Below, in pieces: positions 49,571 through 57,663 of a stretch of 64,000 nucleotides of DNA. The notes under the pieces are model-generated. The model was not told the DNA's origin. It made no database searches and saw only the letters and a list, made by a program, of their open reading frames with translations. Numbering within the stretch: the first letter of the stretch is position 1; every line of letters begins with the position of its first letter. Both the position numbers and the translations under genes were made by a program. This DNA is from Planctomycetota bacterium (GTDB lineage Bacteria; Planctomycetota; Planctomycetia; Gemmatales; Gemmataceae): positions 45,329-109,328 of the forward strand of contig VGZI01000003.1 of the NCBI GenBank assembly GCA_016872605.1. The letters run 5' to 3'.

Positions 49571-50632
49571 ATGATCCGAATAGGCCTGGTTTCCGTTGGA
49601 TTCATGGGCATGATTCACTTCCTGGCGGCGCGCAAGCTTCGCGACGCGCGCGTTACCGCGATCTGCAGCCGGGATGAGAAGAAGCTGGCCGGCGACTGGA
49701 CTTCGATCCAGGGCAACTTCGGGCCGCGCGGGGAGATGATGGACCTTTCCGGCATCAAGAAATACCGCAACCTCGACGATCTGCTCGCCGACAAAGACAT
49801 CGACATGATCGATGTCTGCAACCCGACGCATCTGCACCCGGACACCGCCATCAGGGCGCTGCAAGCGGGCAAGCATGTGCTGGTTGAGAAAGCGATTGCG
49901 CTGGAGCCCAAGGACGCCGATGCGATGTTGGCCGCCGCAAAAAAAGCGAACCGCTTGCTCATGGTCGCGCATGTGCTCCCGTTTTTTCCGGAGTTCGCCT
50001 ATGCCGCTCAGGCGATACGAGGCGGGCAGTTCGGCAAGCTCCTGGGCGGGCATTTCAAGCGCATTATCTCCAAACCAGATTGGTCCGCCGAGATCGGTGA
50101 CGCGTCCAAGACCGGCGGGCCGGCCGTCGATCTGCACATCCACGACACCCACTTTATCGGCCTGGTCTGCGGCGTGCCGGCAAGCGTCTTCTCCGTAGGC
50201 GTCGTCGGCTCGGGCGGTTCGGTCGATCATCTGACGACGTCGTACTTGTATCCTCCCGGTACCTCCGGGAGAGGATCCGGGGGTGAGGGGGGCGCTCCAG
50301 CCATCACCTGTTCGTCCGGCGCCTTGACCATGAAGGGCCGCCCGTTTGTGCACGGCTACGAACTGTACCTGGAGAAAGCCACGCTCGTCTACGAATCCGG
50401 CACGTGTCCGCTGACGGTGCTAAGAGCTGACGGCTCGAGCGAACAGCCCAAACTCCCCGGCGGCGACGATGCCACAACAGCGTTCACAATCGAAATCCAG
50501 GCCGCCGTCGACGGCATCAAGGCCAACCGCGAGCATGATTACCTAAGCGGCAAACTCGCCCGCGACGCCCTCGTCATGTGCTATCGAGAAATCGAGTCCG
50601 TCAAATCCGGCCGTGCCGTCGCGGTCGCATAG
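49571..50632 (+). CDS. Gfo/Idh/MocA oxidoreductase with an in-frame repeat insertion
   Basis: A 353-residue cytosolic NAD(P)-dependent sugar oxidoreductase. It begins IRIGLVSVGFMGMIHFLAAR (Rossmann), then IDMIDVCNPTHLHPDTAIRA and KHVLVEKAIALEPKDADAML with the catalytic Lys, and GGPAVDLHIHDTHFIG. Normally a YLYxGGPA-type strand follows; here SYLYP is separated from PAITCSSGAL by a glycine-rich PGTSGRGSGGEGGA. That insert is encoded by a palindromic repeat (50252-50292). It follows the fusion gene by about 215 bases. No signal peptide is seen, in contrast to the Tat-exported homolog at 3188-4669. Confidence 0.9.
   Translation: MIRIGLVSVGFMGMIHFLAARKLRDARVTAICSRDEKKLAGDWTSIQGNFGPRGEMMDLSGIKKYRNLDDLLADKDIDMIDVCNPTHLHPDTAIRALQAGKHVLVEKAIALEPKDADAMLAAAKKANRLLMVAHVLPFFPEFAYAAQAIRGGQFGKLLGGHFKRIISKPDWSAEIGDASKTGGPAVDLHIHDTHFIGLVCGVPASVFSVGVVGSGGSVDHLTTSYLYPPGTSGRGSGGEGGAPAITCSSGALTMKGRPFVHGYELYLEKATLVYESGTCPLTVLRADGSSEQPKLPGGDDATTAFTIEIQAAVDGIKANREHDYLSGKLARDALVMCYREIESVKSGRAVAVA
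50252..50292. repeat. GGGAGAGG-type repeat inside a coding region
   Basis: CCTCCCGGTACCTCCGGGAG and the following GAGGATCCGGGGGTGAGG match the genome's GGGAGAGG palindromes (see 5431-5523). The insert of about 42 bases keeps the reading frame and encodes about 14 extra, mostly glycine residues. Confidence 0.65.
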
Positions 50633-50808
50633 GCTTCACTTGCGCGGCGGCTGGTGATGCTGTCAATCGTCGTGCCCGTTTTCGTGAGCGTGATCGCGCA
50701 CTCGAACTCGGCATGCTTGCCGCCCGAGCCGAAGGTAACGCGCCGTCTCGGCTGAATCGCCGGGAAGGATCAACGACGCGAGTACAACGAGAGGGATGAT
50801 GGGATCCT

Positions 50809-50979
50809 CTATTTCCGTTTGCGCGGCTTCGCCTTCTTCGCATCCCGAGCCGCGAGCATCTTTTCAGCAGCCCGTATGCGCCGATCGAGCGCCGCCTGCT
50901 CGGCGGGATCGGTGATTTCAACCATCTCGTACTCCACAAGTGTTGGTTTGTAGGGTAATTTTCGAGGTTTGTTTTTCAT
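50809..50979 (-). CDS. Small basic protein (56 aa)
   Basis: Too short for the ORF track. ATG at 50979 (CAT on the plus strand) is preceded by AGAAGGGA. The 56 residues read MKNKPRKLPYKPTLVEYEMV then EITDPAEQAALDRRIRAAEK and a basic Lys/Arg tail. The acidic-helix plus basic-tail layout resembles nucleic-acid-associated or antitoxin-like small proteins, but no family is recognised. It sits on the same strand as the D-aminoacylase gene. Confidence 0.5.
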   Translation of the reverse strand: MKNKPRKLPYKPTLVEYEMVEITDPAEQAALDRRIRAAEKMLAARDAKKAKPRKRK

Positions 50980-51024
50980 GATATCCCTTCTGCCACCCGC
51001 GCGCTAAGCCGCAAGCGGCGAACG

Positions 51025-52599
51025 CTATCGCCCATGCCGCAGCACCCTTCCGGCAAGCACGTTGGTCGCGTTGCCGTCCTCGATCGCCAGCCGGCCGTTA
51101 ACGTAGAGGTACTTCAAGCCCGTCGAATGCTGGTGCGGGCGTTCGTAGGTCGCTTTGTCGCGGAACGACTTTGGATCGAAGACGACGATGTCGGCGTAGT
51201 GACCCGCCTTGATGTAGCCGCGCTGGGGGACTTGCAGGATGTCGGCGGGTAGGCCGCTGGCGCTGCGGATCGCTTGCTCGAGCGTGATGACTTTGTCCTC
51301 GATGGCGTAACGGCCGATCTTGCGCGAGAAGGTTCCGTAGCTGCGCGGGTGCGGGACTTTGTCACTCGGCAGCATCGAAGCTCCGTCGCTGGCGGTCGCG
51401 ACGTACGGCTCCATCATGAACAGGCGAATGTCGTCGTCCTGCATGCCGAAGTTGACGATCTGAGCGCCGCCGTTGCGCGTAATGTCGAGAGCGACGGCGA
51501 GCGGCGACTTTTTCTCCTGCTCGGCGATCGTGAACAGGTCTTTGCCCTGCCAACTCGTGTTCTTGGCATAGCCGGCGATCTTGATGCTCTTGCCGTTGAG
51601 ATGGCCCTTAAGGCTCGCGTCGATTGCCTTCTTCATCTTCGCGCCGATGTCGGGATCATCGAGGCGTTTGATCATGTCCTCGGTCGAGCCTTCGCGAAAG
51701 CGGGCGGGGATGAGCGTTGCGGAGAGCGAGGTGCTGCTGGCGGTGTAGGGATACTGGTCGGCGGTGACGTCGATGCCGTCCTTGCGCGCCTTGCGGATGA
51801 GGGCGATCACGTCCGGCGCCTTGCCCCACGCATTGCGACCCGACACTTTGATGTGCGAGATATGCACGCGAATGCCGCAACGGCGAGCGATTTCCAGAAT
51901 CTCTTCGATGGCGGCGAGCACCTCGGTATTCTCGTTGCGAATGTGGCTCGCGTAGAACCCCTTGTGCTTGGCCGCGACTTTGGCGAGCGCGACAAGTTCG
52001 TCGGTTTTCGAATAGGTTCCCGGGTTATAAATGAGCCCGGTGGCGAAGCCGAAGGCGCCGTCCTTCATGCCCTGATCGACGAGTTCCTCCATGCGCCTGA
52101 GCTCTTTCTCGGTCGGGGCGCGATTGACATTGCCCATGGCGGCTCGACGGACATCGTTGTGCGGGACTTGATGGATGACGTTGGTGCCGATGCCGATCTT
52201 TTCGAGGGCGGCGAAATACTTGGCGACATCGACGGGCCCGGCGCCGCAGTTCCCGGTGACGACGGTGGTGACGCCCTGGGTTTGATAGTTGAAGTTGGCG
52301 TTGGTCTTGGCGTTTTGCAGGGGATAGTCGCTGTGCGTGTGCAGGTCGATGAAGCCCGGCGCGAGGACGAGGCCGGTGCAGTCGAGGACGCGCGGATTAC
52401 CTTTCACCACGAACTTGCCGACAGCGACGATGCGATCGCCTTTGATCGCGACATCGCCGACGACACCGGGCTTGCCTGACCCGTCGTGAATGACGGCGCC
52501 TTTCAGAATGACGTCCGCTTCGATGCCGGCATCGAACTGAGCGTCGACAGCGACCATCGGGGCAACCATCAACACGACAAGGAGCAGATAGCGAGTCAT
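51025..52599 (-). CDS. Exported D-aminoacylase (N-acyl-D-amino-acid deacylase)
   Basis: Amidohydrolase-superfamily enzyme of 524 residues. Signal peptide (YLLLVVLMVAPMVAVDA), then VILKGAVIHDGSGKPGVVGD and the metal site FIDLHTHSDYP. VVTGNCGAGP, GFYASHIRNENTEVLAAIEE, RVHISHIKVSG and ATASDGASM (catalytic Asp region) follow. It ends with the small-domain motif DGNATNVLAGRVLRHGR. GAGGATACC precedes the ATG. D-aminoacylases hydrolyse N-acyl-D-amino acids; exported forms in planctomycetes may act on peptidoglycan or environmental peptides. Confidence 0.92.
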   Translation of the reverse strand: MTRYLLLVVLMVAPMVAVDAQFDAGIEADVILKGAVIHDGSGKPGVVGDVAIKGDRIVAVGKFVVKGNPRVLDCTGLVLAPGFIDLHTHSDYPLQNAKTNANFNYQTQGVTTVVTGNCGAGPVDVAKYFAALEKIGIGTNVIHQVPHNDVRRAAMGNVNRAPTEKELRRMEELVDQGMKDGAFGFATGLIYNPGTYSKTDELVALAKVAAKHKGFYASHIRNENTEVLAAIEEILEIARRCGIRVHISHIKVSGRNAWGKAPDVIALIRKARKDGIDVTADQYPYTASSTSLSATLIPARFREGSTEDMIKRLDDPDIGAKMKKAIDASLKGHLNGKSIKIAGYAKNTSWQGKDLFTIAEQEKKSPLAVALDITRNGGAQIVNFGMQDDDIRLFMMEPYVATASDGASMLPSDKVPHPRSYGTFSRKIGRYAIEDKVITLEQAIRSASGLPADILQVPQRGYIKAGHYADIVVFDPKSFRDKATYERPHQHSTGLKYLYVNGRLAIEDGNATNVLAGRVLRHGR

Positions 52600-52786
52600 G
52601 AGGTATCCTCAGGGGGAGGTGCGAAGCGAGGCGTTCTTGATTGTTGTATGGGGTGCGGAGGGGAGAAGGTCGAGCGTGACTTGTGGAGGGCGTGGTTATG
52701 CGATACGCTAGATTATCGCCGTTGAGGCCGTCGGCGATGAACCGATCGCGAAAGGACAGTTCGCCTGCGGAAGTGGGGGAGGCATC

Positions 52787-53731
52787 GTGAACATCCGCAC
52801 GTACCAGCCGGGCGATGAGTTCGCGCAGCTGAAAATCTACAACACGGCAGCTGCGTCGCAGACGAGGTTCAAACCGGCGACGATCGTCGATCTGCAGCGG
52901 CGCATTAGCGCCAAGGATTTCGAGCCGCTGACTCGGTTCTACGCCGTCACAGGGAACGCCGTCGTCGGCTATTGCACGTATTCGCTTAATGGCCGAGTCA
53001 GTTATCCATGGTGTTTGCCCGGGCACGAGGCCGCCGCCGAGCCGCTGTTTGCGCAGACACTGCAAGCGATGCAGCAGCGCGGCCTGGACAAGGCGTTCTG
53101 TGCTTACCGCGGCGATTGGCCGACGATCAACACTTTCTTCGAACAGCACGGCTTCGCGCGCGTGCGCGAGATGGTGAACTTCTTCCTGAAGTTCGAAAAC
53201 ATGCCGACGCCTTCGGCCAAGATCGGTTCGCTGATCACGCCGCTCGCCATCGACGACATTCCCACGATCTTCGAACTCGACCGATCCGTCTTTCGCGTCG
53301 ACAGCGCGGAAGGGCTCAAGCAGACGATCTGGGAAAATCCCTACTTCTCAAGTGACGATGTGTTCGTCATGCGCAATCGCACGGACAATATGCCGATTGC
53401 CGCCGGCATCTTCATCACCAACCCGCAGTACGCCGACCCGCAGGCCGTCGATTCGTCGATGCCGTGCTTTCGCCTCGGAGCGTTCGGCGCGGAAGGGATG
53501 TCGGCCAAGCGCATCAGAGGGGTGTTCAGTTTCATCACTTCGCCGGATCGGAACGTGTTCAGCACCGGCATGGACATGCTCAGATACGCCACCTACCAGC
53601 TTGCCGACAACGATGACATCGCCGCCTTCGCCGCTCAGGTTGCCACCGACGCGAAGGCCCTATTCACTTTTTACGAACGGATCTTTGAACGCCAGGGGAG
53701 CTTCCCGGTGTATGAGCGGCATCTGGCGTGA
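52787..53731 (+). CDS. GNAT-family acetyltransferase-like protein
   Basis: A 314-residue protein with GTG start and a strong GGGGGAGG site. The first 130 residues fit a GNAT domain (MNIRTYQPGDEFAQLKIYNT, FYAVTGNAVVGYCTYSLNGR, INTFFEQHGFARVREMVNFF). The second half (about 145-314) looks like a related, perhaps degenerate, GNAT repeat. The acetyl-CoA loop is not clearly recognisable, so activity is unsure. It ends 5 bases before the intergenic 57-bp palindrome and converges on the PmoA-like gene. Confidence 0.75.
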   Translation: MNIRTYQPGDEFAQLKIYNTAAASQTRFKPATIVDLQRRISAKDFEPLTRFYAVTGNAVVGYCTYSLNGRVSYPWCLPGHEAAAEPLFAQTLQAMQQRGLDKAFCAYRGDWPTINTFFEQHGFARVREMVNFFLKFENMPTPSAKIGSLITPLAIDDIPTIFELDRSVFRVDSAEGLKQTIWENPYFSSDDVFVMRNRTDNMPIAAGIFITNPQYADPQAVDSSMPCFRLGAFGAEGMSAKRIRGVFSFITSPDRNVFSTGMDMLRYATYQLADNDDIAAFAAQVATDAKALFTFYERIFERQGSFPVYERHLA

Positions 53732-53736
53732 ACGCT

Positions 53737-53793
53737 CAGAGCCTGAAGCGTAAGCGAAGGAACGGTCGTCCTTCGCTTACGCCTCAGGCTCTG
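53737..53793. repeat. 57-bp palindrome, intergenic copy of the polA element
   Basis: CAGAGCCTGAAGCGTAAGCG opens 24-base arms, one mismatch, with a nine-base loop. It has the same total length and arm sequence as the element in polA. It lies between two convergent genes, where it may act as a terminator. Confidence 0.85.
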
Positions 53794-53804
53794 ATGGAGA
53801 ATCG

Positions 53805-55130
53805 TCATTTCACCTTCGTCTTCGCCGGCGACGCAAATGCCGAATAGAGCGCTCGCGCCTGGTCGGCCGTCATTTCGCCGGGTTGTAGCCAGAGGCGATA
53901 GTTAACGACGAGCGGATTCTCCGGCGTGATTTCGCGCTGGAAGTAGCCGCCGAATCGGCCGTAGTCGCGTTCGCTGAAGCGGGTCTCTTTGGGGTTGCTG
54001 GGGTGATTGAGGTAGACGGTGGAGTAGCGTTTCTCGCCGAGGACGAAGGACATGGCGTACCAGGGGAGATCGACCATCGATTTGTCACCGGGCCAGTTGC
54101 GTTCTTTGCCCATGTCGCCCTTTGTGCCGTCGGGATGCAGATAGTAGGTTTGGTTTTTGGTTTTGGCGGCGACGTCGTTGTGGGCGCGGAACTGGAAGCC
54201 GGCGTGCTGCGGATCGCCGTCGACGCGAATCTTGCCGTCGGCCGTTTTGAGGCGCGACGCGAACTCGACGAGCGTGCCCGCCTTGGAGTGATACACCGTC
54301 AACTCGCGTTCTTCGAGCGCAAACGGCTTGTCGCCCGCGCCGTACCAGCCGAGCAAGACGCGATGTCGGCCGAGGACGGGGCCGGTGTCCTCGCTGAGCG
54401 TCTTCTCGTGATTGACATGTGCCGTCGGCCCTTTCTTCTTGGCGTCGCCAGGTGGACAATGCCAGGTGTCGGCTTGCGTCTTGAGGTCGGGGCCGATCAT
54501 GCACTTGTTGAACCCGTACATGATGCCGCGATGATGCGGATAAAGCAATTTCTTCGGATCGCCCGTGGTGTCGTCGGCGAACCCGCCATTGGTGACGAAC
54601 CGCTTGCCCTGAGGATCGTAGAGGTGATGAAAAACCTTGTACGACTTGTTGCGTGCATCGGGTGACGACGTATCGTAGGCGCGGTTCATGTAGCGCAATA
54701 TAGGTATGGCTCGGCCCGAGTAGGTGAGCAACAGCTCCTGATATTCGCCCTTCTTCTCAGTCCAGGCGAAGCGCGGGATTGCTGGAATCGTCGGTTTGAA
54801 GTAAACGATCAACTCGGCGTCGTCTTCGCTTGGCATCACGACGTGGAGATCACGGCGGACCAATCCCTCTTTGGCAGGCTTGATTGTTTCGGTCACAACA
54901 CCTGGCGATGTGAGCTGACCCGTAATGATCGGCATGTCGACGCCCTTGCCGAGGTCGACATGCACCGCGACCTCGTCGAACTTGGCCCACGCCTTCGGCA
55001 CGCTCAAGGGAACCGTGATCGGCATATCGGCCTTGACGCCCTTGACGGCAACCCTCACAACATTGTCTTGACCGAGGCCGACATTTGCCAGGACCAGGCT
55101 CACAAGCACAACAACAGCGCTGCGATTCAT
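53805..55130 (-). CDS. Exported PmoA-like (DUF6807) protein
   Basis: A 441-residue secreted protein with signal peptide (SAVVVLVSLVLANVGLG). The mature part is beta-rich with YPHHRGIMYGFNKCMIGPDL, DTWHCPPGDAKKKGPTAHVN and LVEFASRLKTADGK, characteristic of the PmoA/DUF6807 family common in Planctomycetota, and unrelated to methane oxidation despite the name. GGGAGG lies seven bases before the ATG at 55130; the track start is twelve codons earlier. Relatives often occur with Gfo/Idh and DUF1080 genes, which suggests a role in carbohydrate turnover (inference). Confidence 0.85.
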   Translation of the reverse strand: MNRSAVVVLVSLVLANVGLGQDNVVRVAVKGVKADMPITVPLSVPKAWAKFDEVAVHVDLGKGVDMPIITGQLTSPGVVTETIKPAKEGLVRRDLHVVMPSEDDAELIVYFKPTIPAIPRFAWTEKKGEYQELLLTYSGRAIPILRYMNRAYDTSSPDARNKSYKVFHHLYDPQGKRFVTNGGFADDTTGDPKKLLYPHHRGIMYGFNKCMIGPDLKTQADTWHCPPGDAKKKGPTAHVNHEKTLSEDTGPVLGRHRVLLGWYGAGDKPFALEERELTVYHSKAGTLVEFASRLKTADGKIRVDGDPQHAGFQFRAHNDVAAKTKNQTYYLHPDGTKGDMGKERNWPGDKSMVDLPWYAMSFVLGEKRYSTVYLNHPSNPKETRFSERDYGRFGGYFQREITPENPLVVNYRLWLQPGEMTADQARALYSAFASPAKTKVK

Positions 55131-55211
55131 TGAAATACCTCCCGCGATAGGATCATCGACGGTCATTGTAGCCGGCCGCCATTGACCTGCGATGGTTTTT
55201 CGGGGAACTGT

Positions 55212-55245
55212 CGGCGAGCCGAGCCCCGTCAGGGGCGGGTTGAAT
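55212..55245 (+). repeat. GGCGAGCCGAG...GGTTGA repeat, copy 2
   Basis: CGGCGAGCCGAGCCCCGTCA followed by GGGGCGGGTTGAAT; compare 19074-19106. A partly complementary GCGGCTTGGCTCGCC lies 30 bases downstream, so a larger hairpin is possible. It lies in the divergent gap before the gene at 55389. Confidence 0.55.
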
Positions 55246-55388
55246 CGGCGTCGCGCATTATCAACCGGCCGTTTACGCGGCTTGGCTCGCCGGTCTCCTG
55301 CTGTCCATGGTTTTTCCTAATCTGTTGACAATGCGGCCTGGTAGCGAGGATAATGGCCCGGTGAGATTGCTTGTGGAGGCTCGTGGCT

Positions 55389-56183
55389 ATGCTTGTCGAC
55401 GTGGTTTGCATTGTAACGTTTCTGCATACGGGTACATCTGGCGAAGAGGAAGCCAAGATGATTCGCTCGATCGTGCAAGAGATCGATCGGTCGCCGTCGC
55501 TGTACCGGCGCTTTGAGCTTCCGACCGACGTGGTGGCGGCGCCCAAGAGCGTACTGGCGAAGTTGATGGCGGTAGCGGTCGACGAGCGCGAGTCGTTCGA
55601 CAAGGAACGGGTGCGCCGCAACGCGGGCAAGGAGAAATATGATGCGGCCCATTCGGTGCGCGCCGCCGTGTTTGCCGCCGTGGAGGCGTCGCAGGAAACG
55701 CAACGGCGCACACTGCGCCTGGAGCTTTCCGCCGTGCCCATCACGCCCAAGCTCAAGGCCGACATTGCGAAGGATCAAGCCGACATCGCGGCAGCGATCT
55801 TCCACCTGGAACAAGTGCTCGACGAAATGATCGACGCCGAGAAGGGGATCGACAAAGAGCCGCGCAAGCATTGGCAGGCGCAATACCATTGGGCTCGGAG
55901 CCAGCTTCAAGCCGACATGATTTTTCTGATGGAGTACAACTTCGCGCTCGGCGCCATTCGGGCGGACCGCTTGCCCGAACTCGATAAGGGCGATGTCGGC
56001 TGGAAGATCATGTTCGTACTGCGACCCCGAGCGCCGGAGGCGAAAGTGAAATCGCTGGCCAAGGACCGCGCCAAACGGTTGAGCCTGTTGGAAAAAAACT
56101 ACGCCGACACGCCATGGGCCCACTTCGCCGCCCGTGAAGGCGAACGCTGGATCGGCATGGAATGGATGACGCGAAAGAAGTGA
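55389..56183 (+). CDS. Hypothetical helical protein
   Basis: A 264-residue protein with an N-terminal hydrophobic stretch (MLVDVVCIVTFLHTG) that may be a signal peptide or anchor. The rest is mainly amphipathic helix: PTDVVAAPKSVLAKLMAVAV, AVFAAVEASQETQRRTLRLE, KDQADIAAAIFHLEQVLDEM, ending GERWIGMEWMTRKK. GGAGG lies nine bases before the ATG at 55389; a TTG at 55371 is given in the track. No family was recognised. The lack of stops, coherent amphipathic pattern and ribosome site support a real gene. Confidence 0.65.
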   Translation: MLVDVVCIVTFLHTGTSGEEEAKMIRSIVQEIDRSPSLYRRFELPTDVVAAPKSVLAKLMAVAVDERESFDKERVRRNAGKEKYDAAHSVRAAVFAAVEASQETQRRTLRLELSAVPITPKLKADIAKDQADIAAAIFHLEQVLDEMIDAEKGIDKEPRKHWQAQYHWARSQLQADMIFLMEYNFALGAIRADRLPELDKGDVGWKIMFVLRPRAPEAKVKSLAKDRAKRLSLLEKNYADTPWAHFAAREGERWIGMEWMTRKK

Positions 56184-56481
56184 GAGAAAGGAAGGGGTCG
56201 GGAGCCGAGTTGATAAGAGCTTGTTCGCAACGCGGCATTACTCAATGAAGATCGACTCGACTTCTCTTTTCGGTTCTCTGGGCTTTGAGATTCAACGCCA
56301 TTGGCGCTGTCGCGGAGGCGCCACGTTGCCGGTAATGATGGTACAGTCTTCATTTCTTGTTCCATTTTCCTGAACGTCACGTCTATGCGCTTAGCACGGC
56401 TGTGAGTCTACATCCGCGCCATCTGGCGATTCGCAACCGATGCTTCGTGTGTCCTATCCTTTTTCTTCTCAGGAGTGCACC

Positions 56482-56976
56482 ATGAAGACGCGCGTAGGGA
56501 ACATCTTGGCGGCGATCGGAATCTGTCTGGTCGCAGTCGGCCTGCTTCAGGCCGGCGGGGACTCGGCGGCGACAACGAAGGCGGCGCGGTTAATCCAGAA
56601 GGAGCAAAAGCTCATCGCTTTCTTTGCTCATCCAACGGGAAAGCTGCAAACGTTGCAGTTAGTCGAAACCAAGAACATTGATGGTGGCTTCATCCTCACC
56701 TATCAGTTCAATTACAAGCACCCGTTCGGCGATTTCTATTCCAAGATCGACTTCCGATTCGACGGCGACGGTAACTATCGAACAGCCAGCCCGCGCGCTA
56801 GCAGCGGACTCACCGACGCCTTTGACTCGGCGAACGTCGTCATCAGCTGGGCGAAAGAGGAGCTGCTGAAGAATCCCGAATTCCGTGACAACAAGGTCGT
56901 GCGCGACCTGATCGAACGTGCCGACGCGAAGGGATTGCTCGGCTTCATGCTCAAGAAATCGGCGTCAAGCCTGTAA
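56482..56976 (+). CDS. Secreted hypothetical protein
   Basis: A 164-residue protein with signal peptide (VGNILAAIGICLVAVGLLQA). The mature part is alpha/beta: LIQKEQKLIAFFAHPTGKLQ, GGFILTYQFNYKHPFGDFYS, IDFRFDGDGNYRTASPRASS and a C-terminal helix. AGGAG precedes the ATG at 56482; the longer track start has no site. It shows similarity of style to small exported proteins of planctomycetes but no named family. Export is likely; the role is unknown. Confidence 0.65.
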   Translation: MKTRVGNILAAIGICLVAVGLLQAGGDSAATTKAARLIQKEQKLIAFFAHPTGKLQTLQLVETKNIDGGFILTYQFNYKHPFGDFYSKIDFRFDGDGNYRTASPRASSGLTDAFDSANVVISWAKEELLKNPEFRDNKVVRDLIERADAKGLLGFMLKKSASSL

Positions 56977-57053
56977 GCGTCCGTTACCGGTTGCTTCGCC
57001 CAGCAACCGGGTGCCAATTCGCAAAGCGCCAGGCATGTCGTTCGGTTGCGATT

Positions 57054-57605
57054 TCACGGCACGCCCGCACCGCCGGCGCGCAACTCGTCGATCTGTTTCT
57101 TCTGCTCGTAGAGCCATTCGCGCAAACTGTCGTGCGTTGGAAATCGCAGGATCATGAGCGAAACGGCGATCACGATGACGGCGACGGCGTACCATTTTGC
57201 CTCGACGAGAAAGGCGATGCAGCCCATGAAAGCGGGGGCATCCAGGAGCGCCAGGCCCATGATGAAGACGGCTTGTTCGGCGCCCAGGAGTTTGACGATG
57301 TCGCTTTCGTAGTCTTTTCGGGTCGATGCCCTGTGGAGGTGCCAGATGCCCGTGGCGATTTGCCGCGCCGCGTTTTGCCGAAAATACCAAAGCACGAGGA
57401 ACGAAATGCCACCGCAGCCGCCCAGCATGATGAACGCGACGATCGTCAGCATCGGCAATGGCGCGGGGCCGGGCGGGTCGACATGGTTCAGCGCAAGATA
57501 GGTCGCGATGCCGAAGAAGATCAACACGCCTGCGATCAGCGCGCTGGCGATGATTTGCATGCCGCGCACGCGATTCTCGATGGCTTGTTCTTCCGCTTCG
57601 GTCAT
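57054..57605 (-). CDS. Four-helix membrane protein
   Basis: A 183-residue integral membrane protein. Two N-terminal helices (MQIIASALIAGVLIFFGIAT; LPMLTIVAFIMLGGCGGISF), then a cytosolic loop and two more helices (IMGLALLDAPAFMGCIAFLV; WYAVAVIVIAVSLMILRFPT). It ends with a short soluble tail, LREWLYEQKKQIDELRAG. GAGGAAC precedes the ATG. The pattern resembles small hypothetical membrane proteins of planctomycetes. No function can be assigned. Confidence 0.75.
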   Translation of the reverse strand: MTEAEEQAIENRVRGMQIIASALIAGVLIFFGIATYLALNHVDPPGPAPLPMLTIVAFIMLGGCGGISFLVLWYFRQNAARQIATGIWHLHRASTRKDYESDIVKLLGAEQAVFIMGLALLDAPAFMGCIAFLVEAKWYAVAVIVIAVSLMILRFPTHDSLREWLYEQKKQIDELRAGGAGVP

Positions 57606-57627
57606 GGCGAGTTCCTCTCAACGCCCG

Positions 57628-57660
57628 ATCAACCGGCGGCTCACTCCGCTCGGCTCACCG
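57628..57660 (-). repeat. GGTGAGCCGAG...CCGGTTGAT repeat, copy 3 (minus)
   Basis: On the minus strand it reads CGGTGAGCCGAGCGGAGTGA followed by GCCGCCGGTTGAT, matching the units at 19074 and 55212. It separates the membrane protein gene from the haloperoxidase gene. Confidence 0.6.
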
Positions 57661-57663
57661 AAC

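Noticed and set aside
49335-49571. 78-codon minus-strand ORF with a hydrophobic helix between the fusion and Gfo/Idh genes
   Set aside because: TTG start without ribosome site; overlaps the ends of both neighbours; could be real but the support is too thin.
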